Source of the DNA: Pseudomonadota bacterium
GTDB lineage: Bacteria; Pseudomonadota; Gammaproteobacteria; GCA-001735895
NCBI GenBank assembly: GCA_022563685.1
Contig: JADFMY010000016.1
Span: 1-39,321 of the forward strand
Reading direction: 5' to 3'
Length of the DNA stretch: 39,321 bases
Positions 16,990 to 26,037 of this stretch are shown here, piece by piece. Position 1 is the first letter of the stretch, and each line of letters opens with the position of its first letter. The position numbers and the translations under genes were made by a program. The notes beneath the pieces are model-generated. The model was not told where the DNA came from. It did not search any database and saw only the letters and a program-made list of their open reading frames with translations.

Positions 16990-19198
16990 TTTTGAATCGA
17001 ATTTCCCAACACTTATGGATGCCTGGTCTTCGTTTAAAATCTTCGGGTAAGGTGTCACGCGAGATATCCCTGAGCCTGTATTTCGAACCGAGAGTAGCAC
17101 CCAGTTTAAAGCCTTTGCGATTCGTTGAGAATATCAGCAGGCCATCTTCTGCCAGCAATCGCATAGAACGTTCGATCAAATGCTCATGATCGCGTTGAAT
17201 ATCGAGGGTTTGTTGCATTTTAGCTGAATTGGAAAACGAAGGCGGGTTGAGAAATATCAGGTCAAAAGGATTTTCAAGATCGTATCGGCCAGGATTTTCC
17301 AGTAGTTCGATCACATCGGTGCGTAAAAAGTGATATTTCGATTCGTCTTCTAACTGGTTGATTGCATGGTTTTCTCTGGCCCACTTCAGATAAGTGGCCG
17401 ACATATCGACGCTCAACACCCGACTCGCACCACCAAGCGCTGCCTGAACACTCGCCGAACCGGTATAACAAAACAAATTGAGCACCGACTTTCCCTTCGC
17501 TGCGTCGAATATTCGTGCTCGCGTGAGGCGATGATCGAGGAATAGTCCAGAATCAAGATAATCGCTCAAGTTAATCAGCAAGGAGGCTGAACCTTCGCGT
17601 ACCTGGAACATTTCTCCCTGGTTATCCAGCTTTTGATATTGTCGTTTACCTCGCTGGCGTTTTCGGATTTTACAAAAAAGCAACTCGTCGTCGATCTGAA
17701 ATACCTGTTTGACGGCCTGCTTTGCCCATTCGATTCTGGCTTCAGCCTTGTCCGGGTCGATTGTTTTCGGCGCCTGGTATTCCTGCAGATGATACCAGTG
17801 CATCGATGGGCTAATTTCACTTTGATAGACGTCAAGCGCAAATGAAAACTCGGGTAAATCAGCGTCGTAAACCCGGTAGCAGCTTATATCGTTTTTCTTC
17901 GTCCATCGCCCCAGGTGCCGGGCATTTTTTCGCAGGCGGTTGAGCAGCGGGGCAATAGCTTCTCGGTCAGAAGCCTTCAGTTTGTCAATTTTATCTTTAG
18001 ATGCTCGATCGGGGACAGCAGGTACAGGCTTTGAGTCAACACCGGGGATTTCAAAACTCGCGATCAAACATTCGATCGGCCCATTTTTCACCGCTTTCTT
18101 GAAATACCGTTTCAGACGCAACCGGTGCAGCAGATCAGGATTGGCGGAAATGATATGCAGCCTGGCTGGGGCAAATCGTCGCAGGCCTTTGCCCATATCA
18201 GTGTAGAGCGAAGCCAGTCCCTGCTCGCTTTGCAAGCGTTCGCCATAGGGTGGATTGCAAACGATGATGCCTGGTCGACTGTCTGGTTCGAGCCTCAGCT
18301 CGTCAATCGACTGGTGTGAAAATTCGATCAGGCGCCCTACCTCCGCCCTGGCTGCATTGGCGCGCGCAACCTGGATAGCCTTTAGATCATAATCACTGGC
18401 AAAAATGCGTGTCTGTGCGGAGTGATCGATTTGTTGTGTTGCTTCATCCAGACACTGTTGCCACAAAGTTGTGTCGTGCTGGCTCCACTTGTTAAAGCCG
18501 TAATAGCCCCGGTTGATCCCCGGGGCCATATTGGCTGCGATCATCGCTGCCTCGATAGCAAAAGTACCGGAGCCACACATCGGATCGATAAATCGATGGG
18601 TAGATGCCGTCTCCCTGCTCCAACCCGCATGCGCTAGCATCGATGCCGCGAGGTGCTCTTTCAAGGGCGCCCCTGTATGTTCGATCCGATAGCCGCGCCG
18701 GTGCAAACTTTCACCCGACAAATCCAGGCTGAGACTGGCCTGATTGCGGTGTATATTGAGATGAATGCGGATGTCGGGTTGCGTTTTGTCTACCCTGGGC
18801 CGACTACCAAAACGCTCACGAAATTGATCGACGATCGCATCCTTAACCCTGAGGGAGGCAAAGTGGGTATGATCCAGATTGGAGCGCGATAATGTAGCCG
18901 ATACCGCCAGACTATGGCGCACACTGAAATGCTCGCTCCAGTCGACATCACGGATCGCCTGGTACAACTGATCGTCGTCTTCCGCCCCGAAAGTTTTTAA
19001 CTGACAAAAAACACGGTTAGCGAGTCGCGAATACAGGCATAGCCGATAGGCACATTCGATACTGCCCGATATCTCGACGCCGCCGTACCGCCGGGTGATT
19101 TTCGCCTCCTGGTTTTGCAGGATTTTGCGTACTTCGTGGAATAACAGGGTTTCAAACCCTTTATGTCCGATGATAAAAAGCGAGAGGACAGGGTTCAC
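16982..19198 (-). CDS. rlmL: Bifunctional 23S rRNA methyltransferase RlmKL
   Basis: RlmKL makes m2G2445 and m7G2069 in 23S rRNA. The N-terminal part is a THUMP domain (to about 165), then the RlmL methyltransferase with DPMCGSGT (205-212) and NPPY (315-318), then the RlmK methyltransferase with NLFCYTGSAS (574-583) and NPPSF (651-655). The 738-residue length is slightly above E. coli (702). The start is GTG at 19198 without a visible Shine-Dalgarno. It leads a two-gene unit with mnmH, whose ATG lies inside its last codons. Confidence 0.96.
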   Translation of the reverse strand: MNPVLSLFIIGHKGFETLLFHEVRKILQNQEAKITRRYGGVEISGSIECAYRLCLYSRLANRVFCQLKTFGAEDDDQLYQAIRDVDWSEHFSVRHSLAVSATLSRSNLDHTHFASLRVKDAIVDQFRERFGSRPRVDKTQPDIRIHLNIHRNQASLSLDLSGESLHRRGYRIEHTGAPLKEHLAASMLAHAGWSRETASTHRFIDPMCGSGTFAIEAAMIAANMAPGINRGYYGFNKWSQHDTTLWQQCLDEATQQIDHSAQTRIFASDYDLKAIQVARANAARAEVGRLIEFSHQSIDELRLEPDSRPGIIVCNPPYGERLQSEQGLASLYTDMGKGLRRFAPARLHIISANPDLLHRLRLKRYFKKAVKNGPIECLIASFEIPGVDSKPVPAVPDRASKDKIDKLKASDREAIAPLLNRLRKNARHLGRWTKKNDISCYRVYDADLPEFSFALDVYQSEISPSMHWYHLQEYQAPKTIDPDKAEARIEWAKQAVKQVFQIDDELLFCKIRKRQRGKRQYQKLDNQGEMFQVREGSASLLINLSDYLDSGLFLDHRLTRARIFDAAKGKSVLNLFCYTGSASVQAALGGASRVLSVDMSATYLKWARENHAINQLEDESKYHFLRTDVIELLENPGRYDLENPFDLIFLNPPSFSNSAKMQQTLDIQRDHEHLIERSMRLLAEDGLLIFSTNRKGFKLGATLGSKYRLRDISRDTLPEDFKRRPGIHKCWEIRFKNA

Positions 19199-19446
19199 CG
19201 TAATACCAGCAGGATAACGGGCAATAAGCCAGGTCGGAGGTGTGGGGAAGATGCCATAGAGTAGTTTTATGTGCGATAGCTGAATTGAAATATACCACTA
19301 TCGAGCGCAATATAATTTCCAGTTACGATTTAAATTACAGAACAAATTTGTAAGGAACCCAAAAGGGCATGAAATGGTGGCAAATTATCCCCTGATCCGG
19401 GCTTCTTATATGAAAATAGTCGCAAAAATGAAGCGATATTTTGTCC

Positions 19447-19452
19447 TATAAT
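19447..19452 (+). promoter_or_regulatory. -10 element of the DUF1631 gene
   Basis: A perfect TATAAT, with a start expected near 19459. A TTG at 19441 that could extend the frame would overlap this element, so ATG 19489 is the better start. No clear -35 is seen; the rest of the 19199-19440 gap is AT-rich and otherwise featureless. Confidence 0.5.
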
Positions 19453-19488
19453 GTAAGGCCATTCCAGGACTCTACTTGTACGGGACGC

Positions 19489-21573
19489 ATGAGTCGATCA
19501 GATAGCAATTCCACGGCCTCTAAGAACGCCAGTTCAGGTGCAGAGGTATACGAACTAATCATCGATTTGTGTAAAGATGAAATCCAGATCATGCTTGAAA
19601 ACATGATCGAAACTGCAAAGTCGTTTGCCGAATGGACATTATCTGATACGGATTCAACCCACCTCGCCCAGCAGTTATTCGACAAGAAAAGAATTATCAA
19701 GTCATCCTTTGCATTTCAACTGGAGAAGGGTTTTTCCGATTTCAAGTCGATACGAAAAACACGACTACACGAAAATGACTCTACCGACTGGAAGGCACTC
19801 GGGCTGGTCGGAGCAAATTCCGCTACTGAAGTTGAAGAGCTGGAAACAATTATCGGTGATTTTAGTCAACTTTACGGGGATTTTTACCAGACCCTGATTC
19901 AGCGGTTACAGTTTTGCCTGAACCGTACTCGGGTTGAAATAGACGAAAATCCAATGCATGTAAAGCGTCTGTGTGAGTCCTTTCAAAATTCGATTGATAG
20001 CCTGAACCTGGAAACAAAATATAATTTGGCCCTTTACCGTTTGTTTGCAAGCACTACACTTGTCAATCTCGGCCCAATTTATCGCAAGATGGAACGCTGT
20101 TTGCTCGATCATAATATCTTGCCCCAATTGAAACCCGCACGATTTTCTCTTCGTAGCTGCACCAACTTAAGCGAGTCCATGCCGCCGAAATCTATGCCTG
20201 TTTCGGATGATTTAAAATTGATCTTGCTGTTACAGAAATTCAAGGAAAAATCACGCGACACGACGATGAAGTACCAAAACCTGTTTCCGGAATTAAAGGA
20301 GGAACTGCTCAAGCAGGAATATTCGGACTTCGATCAGCCACTCGAACAGCTAGGGCTGCAGTTTAAGATAATCTTTAACGATGAAGATCTGCCATCAAAC
20401 ATCAAGGCTCAGCTCGCCAGGTTACAGGTTTATTTTTTTATTTCCGCTATTCGCGAAAATGGTTTTCTTAATCGTTCTAGTCATCCTGCACGTCGTTTAC
20501 TCGATACAGTGGTAATGTCTGAGGTCGAATTTGCTACCACCGATAAAGCTCAGTTTTCTGGGCATGATGTGCTAAAAGATGGGATTGATAAAATTACCGG
20601 TTACCAGACTGTTAACAGCGAAAGTTATCAGGAACTACTCACCCAGTATAAATCTCAGCTTGAAACCGCAAATAAAGAAAACGATAAGAATCGACAGGAA
20701 GCTGAACCCGAAGATCCCGCGAAAACTTATCGTATTGTCGAGTCGGTGCTTGAGGGTATTGTCGAACCTTTAAGAGCACAGAAAAAGTCGTTGCATATTT
20801 TCGAAGAAGTATGGTCACCTCTGATGCTAGAGGTCGCCCTGACCCAGGGATTCAAATCGCCGGCCTGGCAAAAGGTCGTAGCTATCGTAAAAACTCATGT
20901 CTGGGCACTCATACCGAAGACGACTAAAAAGGAACAGACAAAACTCCTGGCCGCGTTGCCACAAATAGCCAGGTCTCTAAAAGGGGTGATGAAAAATCTT
21001 AAATTCACCGCCCGGGAACAAAAATTACTGCTGGAAAATTTAACCTCGGAACACGATGATGTCCTCGAGAAAACTGATTTCAACATTGGGCAGGCAACGC
21101 AGCAACAAAGCCATAAAAAAGTAACGGCAAAAAAACGTATCCTGGAAAGTTTGCAAGTATCGGGTAGTGTCGAGGGACCCGACCAAAAAGAACTCATTAA
21201 CGATATTGATGATTTCTTTTCGATGATGGAAACTGATCAGAATCGAAAGACGAGTAGCAAGCCATCGCCTGAGGGCTCCAGTTCCACTACGAAAGTCAAC
21301 AAAAAAAGCACATCGTCAGAAGCTGAAAAAATGCAGGTTGGCGACTGGATCGAATGCAAAAAGGAAAATAAGACGATTATGGCAAAACTGACCTGGAAGG
21401 CAGACGATTTCAGTCTGTTTATTTTTATTGACCAGAATGGTCAGAGGGTCAGCGAAATCGATGGGGCGACACTCAACAAGGAACTGAAATCTGGTGAAAA
21501 ATCTTTAATTAAGGCGCAATCGCCTGGCTCGAAACGCAACCAGTCCAGCGTTCTCCACACTTTGGGTTCGTAA
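19489..21573 (+). CDS. DUF1631 family protein
   Basis: A 694-residue, largely helical cytosolic protein of the DUF1631 family, common in gamma- and betaproteobacteria and sometimes mislabelled thymidine phosphorylase. The N-terminal and central regions hold long helical blocks (LCESFQNSIDSLNLETKYNL; ARLQVYFFISAIRENGFLNR; HPARRLLDTV). A low-complexity Ser/Lys linker (about 580-625) joins a small C-terminal beta domain beginning MQVGDWIECKKENKTIMAKL and ending near the C-terminus, which resembles PilZ-like modules in layout but lacks an obvious RxxxR c-di-GMP motif. The function is unknown. The gene stands alone, convergent with sucB. Confidence 0.85.
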   Translation: MSRSDSNSTASKNASSGAEVYELIIDLCKDEIQIMLENMIETAKSFAEWTLSDTDSTHLAQQLFDKKRIIKSSFAFQLEKGFSDFKSIRKTRLHENDSTDWKALGLVGANSATEVEELETIIGDFSQLYGDFYQTLIQRLQFCLNRTRVEIDENPMHVKRLCESFQNSIDSLNLETKYNLALYRLFASTTLVNLGPIYRKMERCLLDHNILPQLKPARFSLRSCTNLSESMPPKSMPVSDDLKLILLLQKFKEKSRDTTMKYQNLFPELKEELLKQEYSDFDQPLEQLGLQFKIIFNDEDLPSNIKAQLARLQVYFFISAIRENGFLNRSSHPARRLLDTVVMSEVEFATTDKAQFSGHDVLKDGIDKITGYQTVNSESYQELLTQYKSQLETANKENDKNRQEAEPEDPAKTYRIVESVLEGIVEPLRAQKKSLHIFEEVWSPLMLEVALTQGFKSPAWQKVVAIVKTHVWALIPKTTKKEQTKLLAALPQIARSLKGVMKNLKFTAREQKLLLENLTSEHDDVLEKTDFNIGQATQQQSHKKVTAKKRILESLQVSGSVEGPDQKELINDIDDFFSMMETDQNRKTSSKPSPEGSSSTTKVNKKSTSSEAEKMQVGDWIECKKENKTIMAKLTWKADDFSLFIFIDQNGQRVSEIDGATLNKELKSGEKSLIKAQSPGSKRNQSSVLHTLGS

Positions 21574-21588
21574 TCACTGCTAATGAAA

Positions 21589-21605
21589 CGCTACTTTAGG
21601 TAGCG
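21589..21605. terminator. Hairpin between DUF1631 gene and sucB
   Basis: CGCTAC (21589-21594) and GTAGCG (21600-21605) pair over a five-base loop in the convergent gap. There is no U-tract, so its role as a terminator is uncertain. Confidence 0.35.
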
Positions 21606-21616
21606 AGTCTCTAATA

Positions 21617-22825
21617 CTAAATACCTAATAGCAGCCTGGAAGGATCTTCCAGTACATTTTTAATCGTTATCAGAAACTGCACCGCATCCTTACCGTCGAT
21701 GATACGATGGTCGTATGTCAGCGCGAGGTACATCATGGGTCTAGCCACTATTTCACCGTCTATCACAACAGGGCGCTGCTGGATCGCATGCATTCCCAGT
21801 ATCGCGCTTTGTGGCGGATTCAGAATCGGCGTGGACAGCAAAGATCCAAATACGCCGCCATTGGTAATAGTGAAAGTGCCACCGGTTAGATCGTCAATCC
21901 CGAGTTTACCGTCTCGGGCGCGTTCGCCCAGGGAACGAATTTCTCTTTCGATATCGGCATAACTCAACTGATCGACGTCGCGCAATACTGGCACCACCAG
22001 GCCGCGGTCAGAACTGATCGCGATGCCAATATCGAAATAGTCGTGGTATACGATATCGTCACCGTCGATAGAAGCATTCACTACAGGGAATCGCTTCAGC
22101 GCTTCTACTGCAGCCCGGGTGAAATACGACATCATGCCAAGCTTTACGCCGTGCATTTTTTCGAAAGCATCCCTGTAACTGGCGCGTGCATCCATCATCG
22201 GTTTTAAATTCACTTCATTAAAGGTAGTCAGCATCGCGGCCGTGTTTTGAGCCTGCTTCAAACGTTCCGCGATTCTGGCCCGCAACCGGCTCATCGGTAC
22301 GCGCCGGTCATTTCTTCCAGCGGCGAGTGCCTCGACGGCCGGTGGCCTGGACGGTGCTCCTGCGTCTGATTTTGTGCTCGCGGTCGGCGTATCAGATTTT
22401 GACTGTATATGTTGCTCGACGTCTGCTTTCAAAACAGCCCCTTTTTTACCGCTGGGCTTAATGTCGTCCACTGAGAGATCGTTTTCGCTGATCATTTTTC
22501 TGACCGCTGGACTGGCTTTGTTTGGTGATACCTTATTTGATGAAACTATTTCGGCTTTTGGGCTACCTGCCTCTTTGGCGGCAGGTACGTCGGTATTGAT
22601 CACGCCGAGCACTTCACCACTCCTGACTGTATCGCCCGATTCAAAGGCGATCGATTCGATCACCCCTGCCGATGTTGCCACGATTTCGAGCACGACCTTG
22701 TCGGTTTCCAGGTCGACGATATTTTCGTCCGCCACAACCGCATCGCCAACATTCTTGTGCCAGTCGCCCAGTGTTCCTTCGGTAACCGATTCTGGTAAAA
22801 CTGGAACTTTTAACTCAACCTGCAT
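21617..22825 (-). CDS. sucB: 2-oxoglutarate dehydrogenase E2 (dihydrolipoyl succinyltransferase)
   Basis: E2 forms the core of the 2-oxoglutarate dehydrogenase complex and passes the succinyl group from lipoamide to CoA. A lipoyl domain has Lys43 in ETDKVVLEI, a peripheral-subunit-binding domain covers about 104-140 ([22 protein letters not shown]), and the catalytic domain ends with [12 protein letters not shown] (His373, Asp377). The 402-residue length is standard. AGGAGC is the ribosome site. It follows sucA by 102 bases. Usually lpdA or sucCD comes next; here the convergent DUF1631 gene does. Confidence 0.96.
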   Translation of the reverse strand: MQVELKVPVLPESVTEGTLGDWHKNVGDAVVADENIVDLETDKVVLEIVATSAGVIESIAFESGDTVRSGEVLGVINTDVPAAKEAGSPKAEIVSSNKVSPNKASPAVRKMISENDLSVDDIKPSGKKGAVLKADVEQHIQSKSDTPTASTKSDAGAPSRPPAVEALAAGRNDRRVPMSRLRARIAERLKQAQNTAAMLTTFNEVNLKPMMDARASYRDAFEKMHGVKLGMMSYFTRAAVEALKRFPVVNASIDGDDIVYHDYFDIGIAISSDRGLVVPVLRDVDQLSYADIEREIRSLGERARDGKLGIDDLTGGTFTITNGGVFGSLLSTPILNPPQSAILGMHAIQQRPVVIDGEIVARPMMYLALTYDHRIIDGKDAVQFLITIKNVLEDPSRLLLGI

Positions 22826-22927
22826 GACCTGCTCCTAATGATGTTCAAATGTTTTCTATCGATGTTCGATTTACTACATATACGTATGAGGGATCGGTAT
22901 CCGCTATATAATTTACCCTGAGCGAAA

Positions 22928-25732
22928 TCATATTTCAAACGCATCGGTCACCAGTCTGGTTTCCTGTTCCAGATGCACACTCATATAACCTGCTGCTGAG
23001 GACGCAGATGAAATTCGACCTGTATACTCGACCGATAGCGGCGCAAAGGTTTCGTTCATACGACTCTTGTATTCTCGCCACGCACCCTGATTACGGGGTT
23101 CGTCCTGACACCAGACTACCCTTTCCAGATTAGGGTATTGGTCACGAATATTCTTTAGATCTACATGCGGAAACGGATATAGCTGCTCGACACGAACTAT
23201 TGCCGTACTGTAATCATACTTTTGCTGACGCACTTCGTGTAATTTGTAGTAAATTTTTCCGCAGCAGAGAATCAGGCGTTTGACCTTTAGATCGTCAATA
23301 TCATCTGTTTCCGGAATTACCTTTTGAAACCCACCATCGCTAAATGAACTAATAGGCGATACCGCAGCCTCGTGTCGAAGCAAGCTCTTGGGACTCATTA
23401 CGATCAAGGGTTTCCTGAATCCACAGTTCATCTGGCTGCGCAATAAATGAAAAATTTGTGACGGCAAGGTTGGCAGTACAACCCGCATGTTATGCTGCGC
23501 ACACAATTGAAGATAGCGTTCGAGTCTGGCTGACGAATGTTCGGGACCCTGCCCTTCGTATCCATGGGGTAACAGCATCACCAGATTACTCAAACGCCCC
23601 CATTTAATTTCGCCAGAACTGATGAACTGGTCGATTACCACCTGGGCGCCATTGGCGAAATCGCCAAACTGGGCTTCCCAGATAACCAGTGTGTTGGGAT
23701 CTGTAGACGAATATCCGTACTCAAAACCCAACACGGCTTCTTCTGAAAGAAAAGAATTGATCACTTCAAACCTGGGCTGGTCGTCGCTCAAGTGCTTCAA
23801 TGGTTTGTAAACATCCCCATTGTCCTGATTGTGCAAGGCAGCGTGACGATGGAAAAAAGTACCGCGCTCGCAATCCTGGCCTGACAGTCGCACCGAGAAA
23901 TTTTCATCCAGCAGGCAGGCATAAGCCATGTTTTCGGCAAAACCCCAATCACAGAAAATCTCTCCATCGAGCATTTTCTGACGTTTTTCCATGATTTTCC
24001 TCACCCGGTGGTGCAATTGAAAACCTTCCGGCAAGGTCAACATACTCTTGCCGAGGCGCTGTACGGTATCGGCACTGACCTGGGTATTTTCCGTAACATT
24101 AATATCCCCCGCTTCAAATCCAGCCCAGTCTCGTGCAGAAAGTGGTTCGAGCCCCGAAATCACATTCAGCGCCACGCCACCGCCGTATTCAATCGCCTTA
24201 CGGTAGTCACTAATCATCTGGTCTACGGTCTCGCGTGTAGTGAAACCTTCGTCGATCAGGCGTTGTGAATGCAAATCTACCAGTCGCGGATGGTTACGAA
24301 TCGCTTCGTACATCATCGGCTGGGTTACCGCCGGTTCGTCTGCTTCATTGTGGCCGTAGCGTCGATAGCAAATCATGTCGATTACTACATCCTGCTGGAA
24401 AGTTTCACGAAATTTGACCGCCAGTTCGGCAATGAATACACAGGCTTCGGGATCGTCTCCATTGACGTGAAAGATAGGGGCCTGAACCATACGCGCGATT
24501 TCGGTGCAATACAGCGTCGATCGAACGTCCCTGGGATTACTGGTAGTAAATCCAATCTGGTTATTGACGATAATATGTATCGTACCGCCGGTTCTGTACC
24601 CCCTGGTTTTACACATAGTGAAGGTTTCCATTACCACGCCCTGCCCTGCGAACGCCGCGTCGCCGTGTATCAGTACCGGCAATACGTGCTTCGTCGTACG
24701 GTCTTTAAAACGTTGTTGCCTGGCCCGTACCGAACCTTCGACTACCGGGTCGACGATTTCCAGATGCGATGGATTGAACGCGAGCGCGAGGTGCATAGGA
24801 CCCGTATCGGTATAAATATCGGAGGAAAATCCCTGGTGGTATTTGACATCGTGGTTGTAGCGTTCGTCAAAATCGGCAGTGCCTTCGAATTCCTCGAACA
24901 GGTCTTTCGGCATCTTGCCCAATATATTAGTTAACACGTTCAGACGGCCTCGATGCGCCATACCGATCACCACTTCGTGGGTTTCTGTAGTTCCAGCCTG
25001 CTGAATCACGCGATCCATCAAGGGTATCAGTGACTCAGCACCTTCCAGCGAAAACCGCTTTTGTCCGATATACCGGGTGTGTAAATATTTTTCCAGATTT
25101 TCTGCAGCGATGATTCGATCCAGTACACGATTCCTGCGCCCTTCCCTGAAATTGGGTGTTGACAGGCTTGTTTCGAGTTTCTCCTGAATCCAGCGCTTTT
25201 GCGTCAGGTCTTCAATATACATATATTCGGAAGCCAGGGTACCGCAATAGGTTTTTTCCAGGCGTTCGATAATTTCACGCAACGGTACTTCATCGACGCC
25301 GAACATCGAGCCAGTATTGAATACCGTATTCAGGTCGGCTTCACTGAGCTTGTGTCCTTCCAGGGTCAAGTCTGCGATCGTTTCCTTGTTACCGAGCTTG
25401 AGTGGATCCAGATCGGCCTTTTGGTGGCCTTTAAAACGATAGGCATTGATGAGTTGCAATACGGCCACCTGCTTGACCTGGTGTTCATGCTGCGCGGTAC
25501 TAACGATGACATTCCTCGACTTCTTATTCATCACCGCGCTTTTCATTTGCGCCTGAATTGCCAGGTGATCATGATCAGGAGCGAGACCACCATCCTTCAA
25601 CTCAGAAAACCAGCTACGCCAGTGCTCGTCTACATCGTTTTCATTTTGCAGATATTTACCGTACAACTCTTCGATGAACACCGCGTTACTTCCATAGAGA
25701 TAGCTGTCCTGTTGCAACTCTCTCATGCTCAT
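22928..25732 (-). CDS. sucA: 2-oxoglutarate dehydrogenase E1
   Basis: The thiamine-diphosphate E1 decarboxylates 2-oxoglutarate and succinylates E2-bound lipoamide in the TCA cycle. The 934-residue length equals E. coli (933), and the active-site His260 in MAHRGRLNVL falls at the same position. The thiamine-binding region is GDAAFAGQG (357-365) to NNQIGFTT (390-397), and the E2-binding N-terminus YLYGSNAVFIEELYGKYL is present. AGGAAGAG precedes the ATG. It is divergent from ettA. Confidence 0.97.
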   Translation of the reverse strand: MSMRELQQDSYLYGSNAVFIEELYGKYLQNENDVDEHWRSWFSELKDGGLAPDHDHLAIQAQMKSAVMNKKSRNVIVSTAQHEHQVKQVAVLQLINAYRFKGHQKADLDPLKLGNKETIADLTLEGHKLSEADLNTVFNTGSMFGVDEVPLREIIERLEKTYCGTLASEYMYIEDLTQKRWIQEKLETSLSTPNFREGRRNRVLDRIIAAENLEKYLHTRYIGQKRFSLEGAESLIPLMDRVIQQAGTTETHEVVIGMAHRGRLNVLTNILGKMPKDLFEEFEGTADFDERYNHDVKYHQGFSSDIYTDTGPMHLALAFNPSHLEIVDPVVEGSVRARQQRFKDRTTKHVLPVLIHGDAAFAGQGVVMETFTMCKTRGYRTGGTIHIIVNNQIGFTTSNPRDVRSTLYCTEIARMVQAPIFHVNGDDPEACVFIAELAVKFRETFQQDVVIDMICYRRYGHNEADEPAVTQPMMYEAIRNHPRLVDLHSQRLIDEGFTTRETVDQMISDYRKAIEYGGGVALNVISGLEPLSARDWAGFEAGDINVTENTQVSADTVQRLGKSMLTLPEGFQLHHRVRKIMEKRQKMLDGEIFCDWGFAENMAYACLLDENFSVRLSGQDCERGTFFHRHAALHNQDNGDVYKPLKHLSDDQPRFEVINSFLSEEAVLGFEYGYSSTDPNTLVIWEAQFGDFANGAQVVIDQFISSGEIKWGRLSNLVMLLPHGYEGQGPEHSSARLERYLQLCAQHNMRVVLPTLPSQIFHLLRSQMNCGFRKPLIVMSPKSLLRHEAAVSPISSFSDGGFQKVIPETDDIDDLKVKRLILCCGKIYYKLHEVRQQKYDYSTAIVRVEQLYPFPHVDLKNIRDQYPNLERVVWCQDEPRNQGAWREYKSRMNETFAPLSVEYTGRISSASSAAGYMSVHLEQETRLVTDAFEI

Positions 25733-26037
25733 TGTTGCTCTTCCTGCTAGCTCACCTGCCAGCTAATTGTATAAGGTAATTCTGCAAAAGGCAGAGCTTC
25801 CTTTATTTAAATTTTATGAACATAATAGCGTAAGTTTCAGCTTTATCTATGTGCATTTTTTCAACTTATTTCTGTGGGTTTTTCAGGCTTCAAGAAATAT
25901 CGGCTTTGCCGCGAAAGGATAACATATTCGTTGTTAATATCATTAGTATGAGGCGTTTCTATTAACGGCTACACCCAGTCGAGCGGAATTTTGAAGGGTC
26001 GCTGCCAAGCTATAAAAAGTCTCCCGGAATCAAATTA
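25733..26037. other. Divergent sucA / ettA intergenic region
   Basis: These 305 AT-rich bases hold the sucA leader on the left, with TATTAT (25827-25822 on the minus strand) as a possible -10, and a short copy of the structured repeat at 25775-25801. The ettA side shows no clear promoter or strong ribosome site. No FNR box or RNA gene is seen. Confidence 0.4.
25775..25801 (-). repeat. Structured intergenic repeat, short copy C
   Basis: An 11-bp imperfect hairpin, GGTAATTCTGC ... GCAGAGCTTCC, with three mismatches. It is close to the perfect ndk-side hairpin of copy A (GGAAACTCTGC / GCAGAGTTTCC). It sits in the sucA leader region. Confidence 0.5.

Noticed and set aside
16990-17100. Longer MnmH start inside rlmL
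   Set aside because: The extra 37 residues are the rlmL end in another frame; ATG 16989 gives the E. coli-like length.
19441-19488. TTG start extending the DUF1631 protein
   Set aside because: A perfect TATAAT at 19447-19452 lies within this stretch, so it is probably untranslated.
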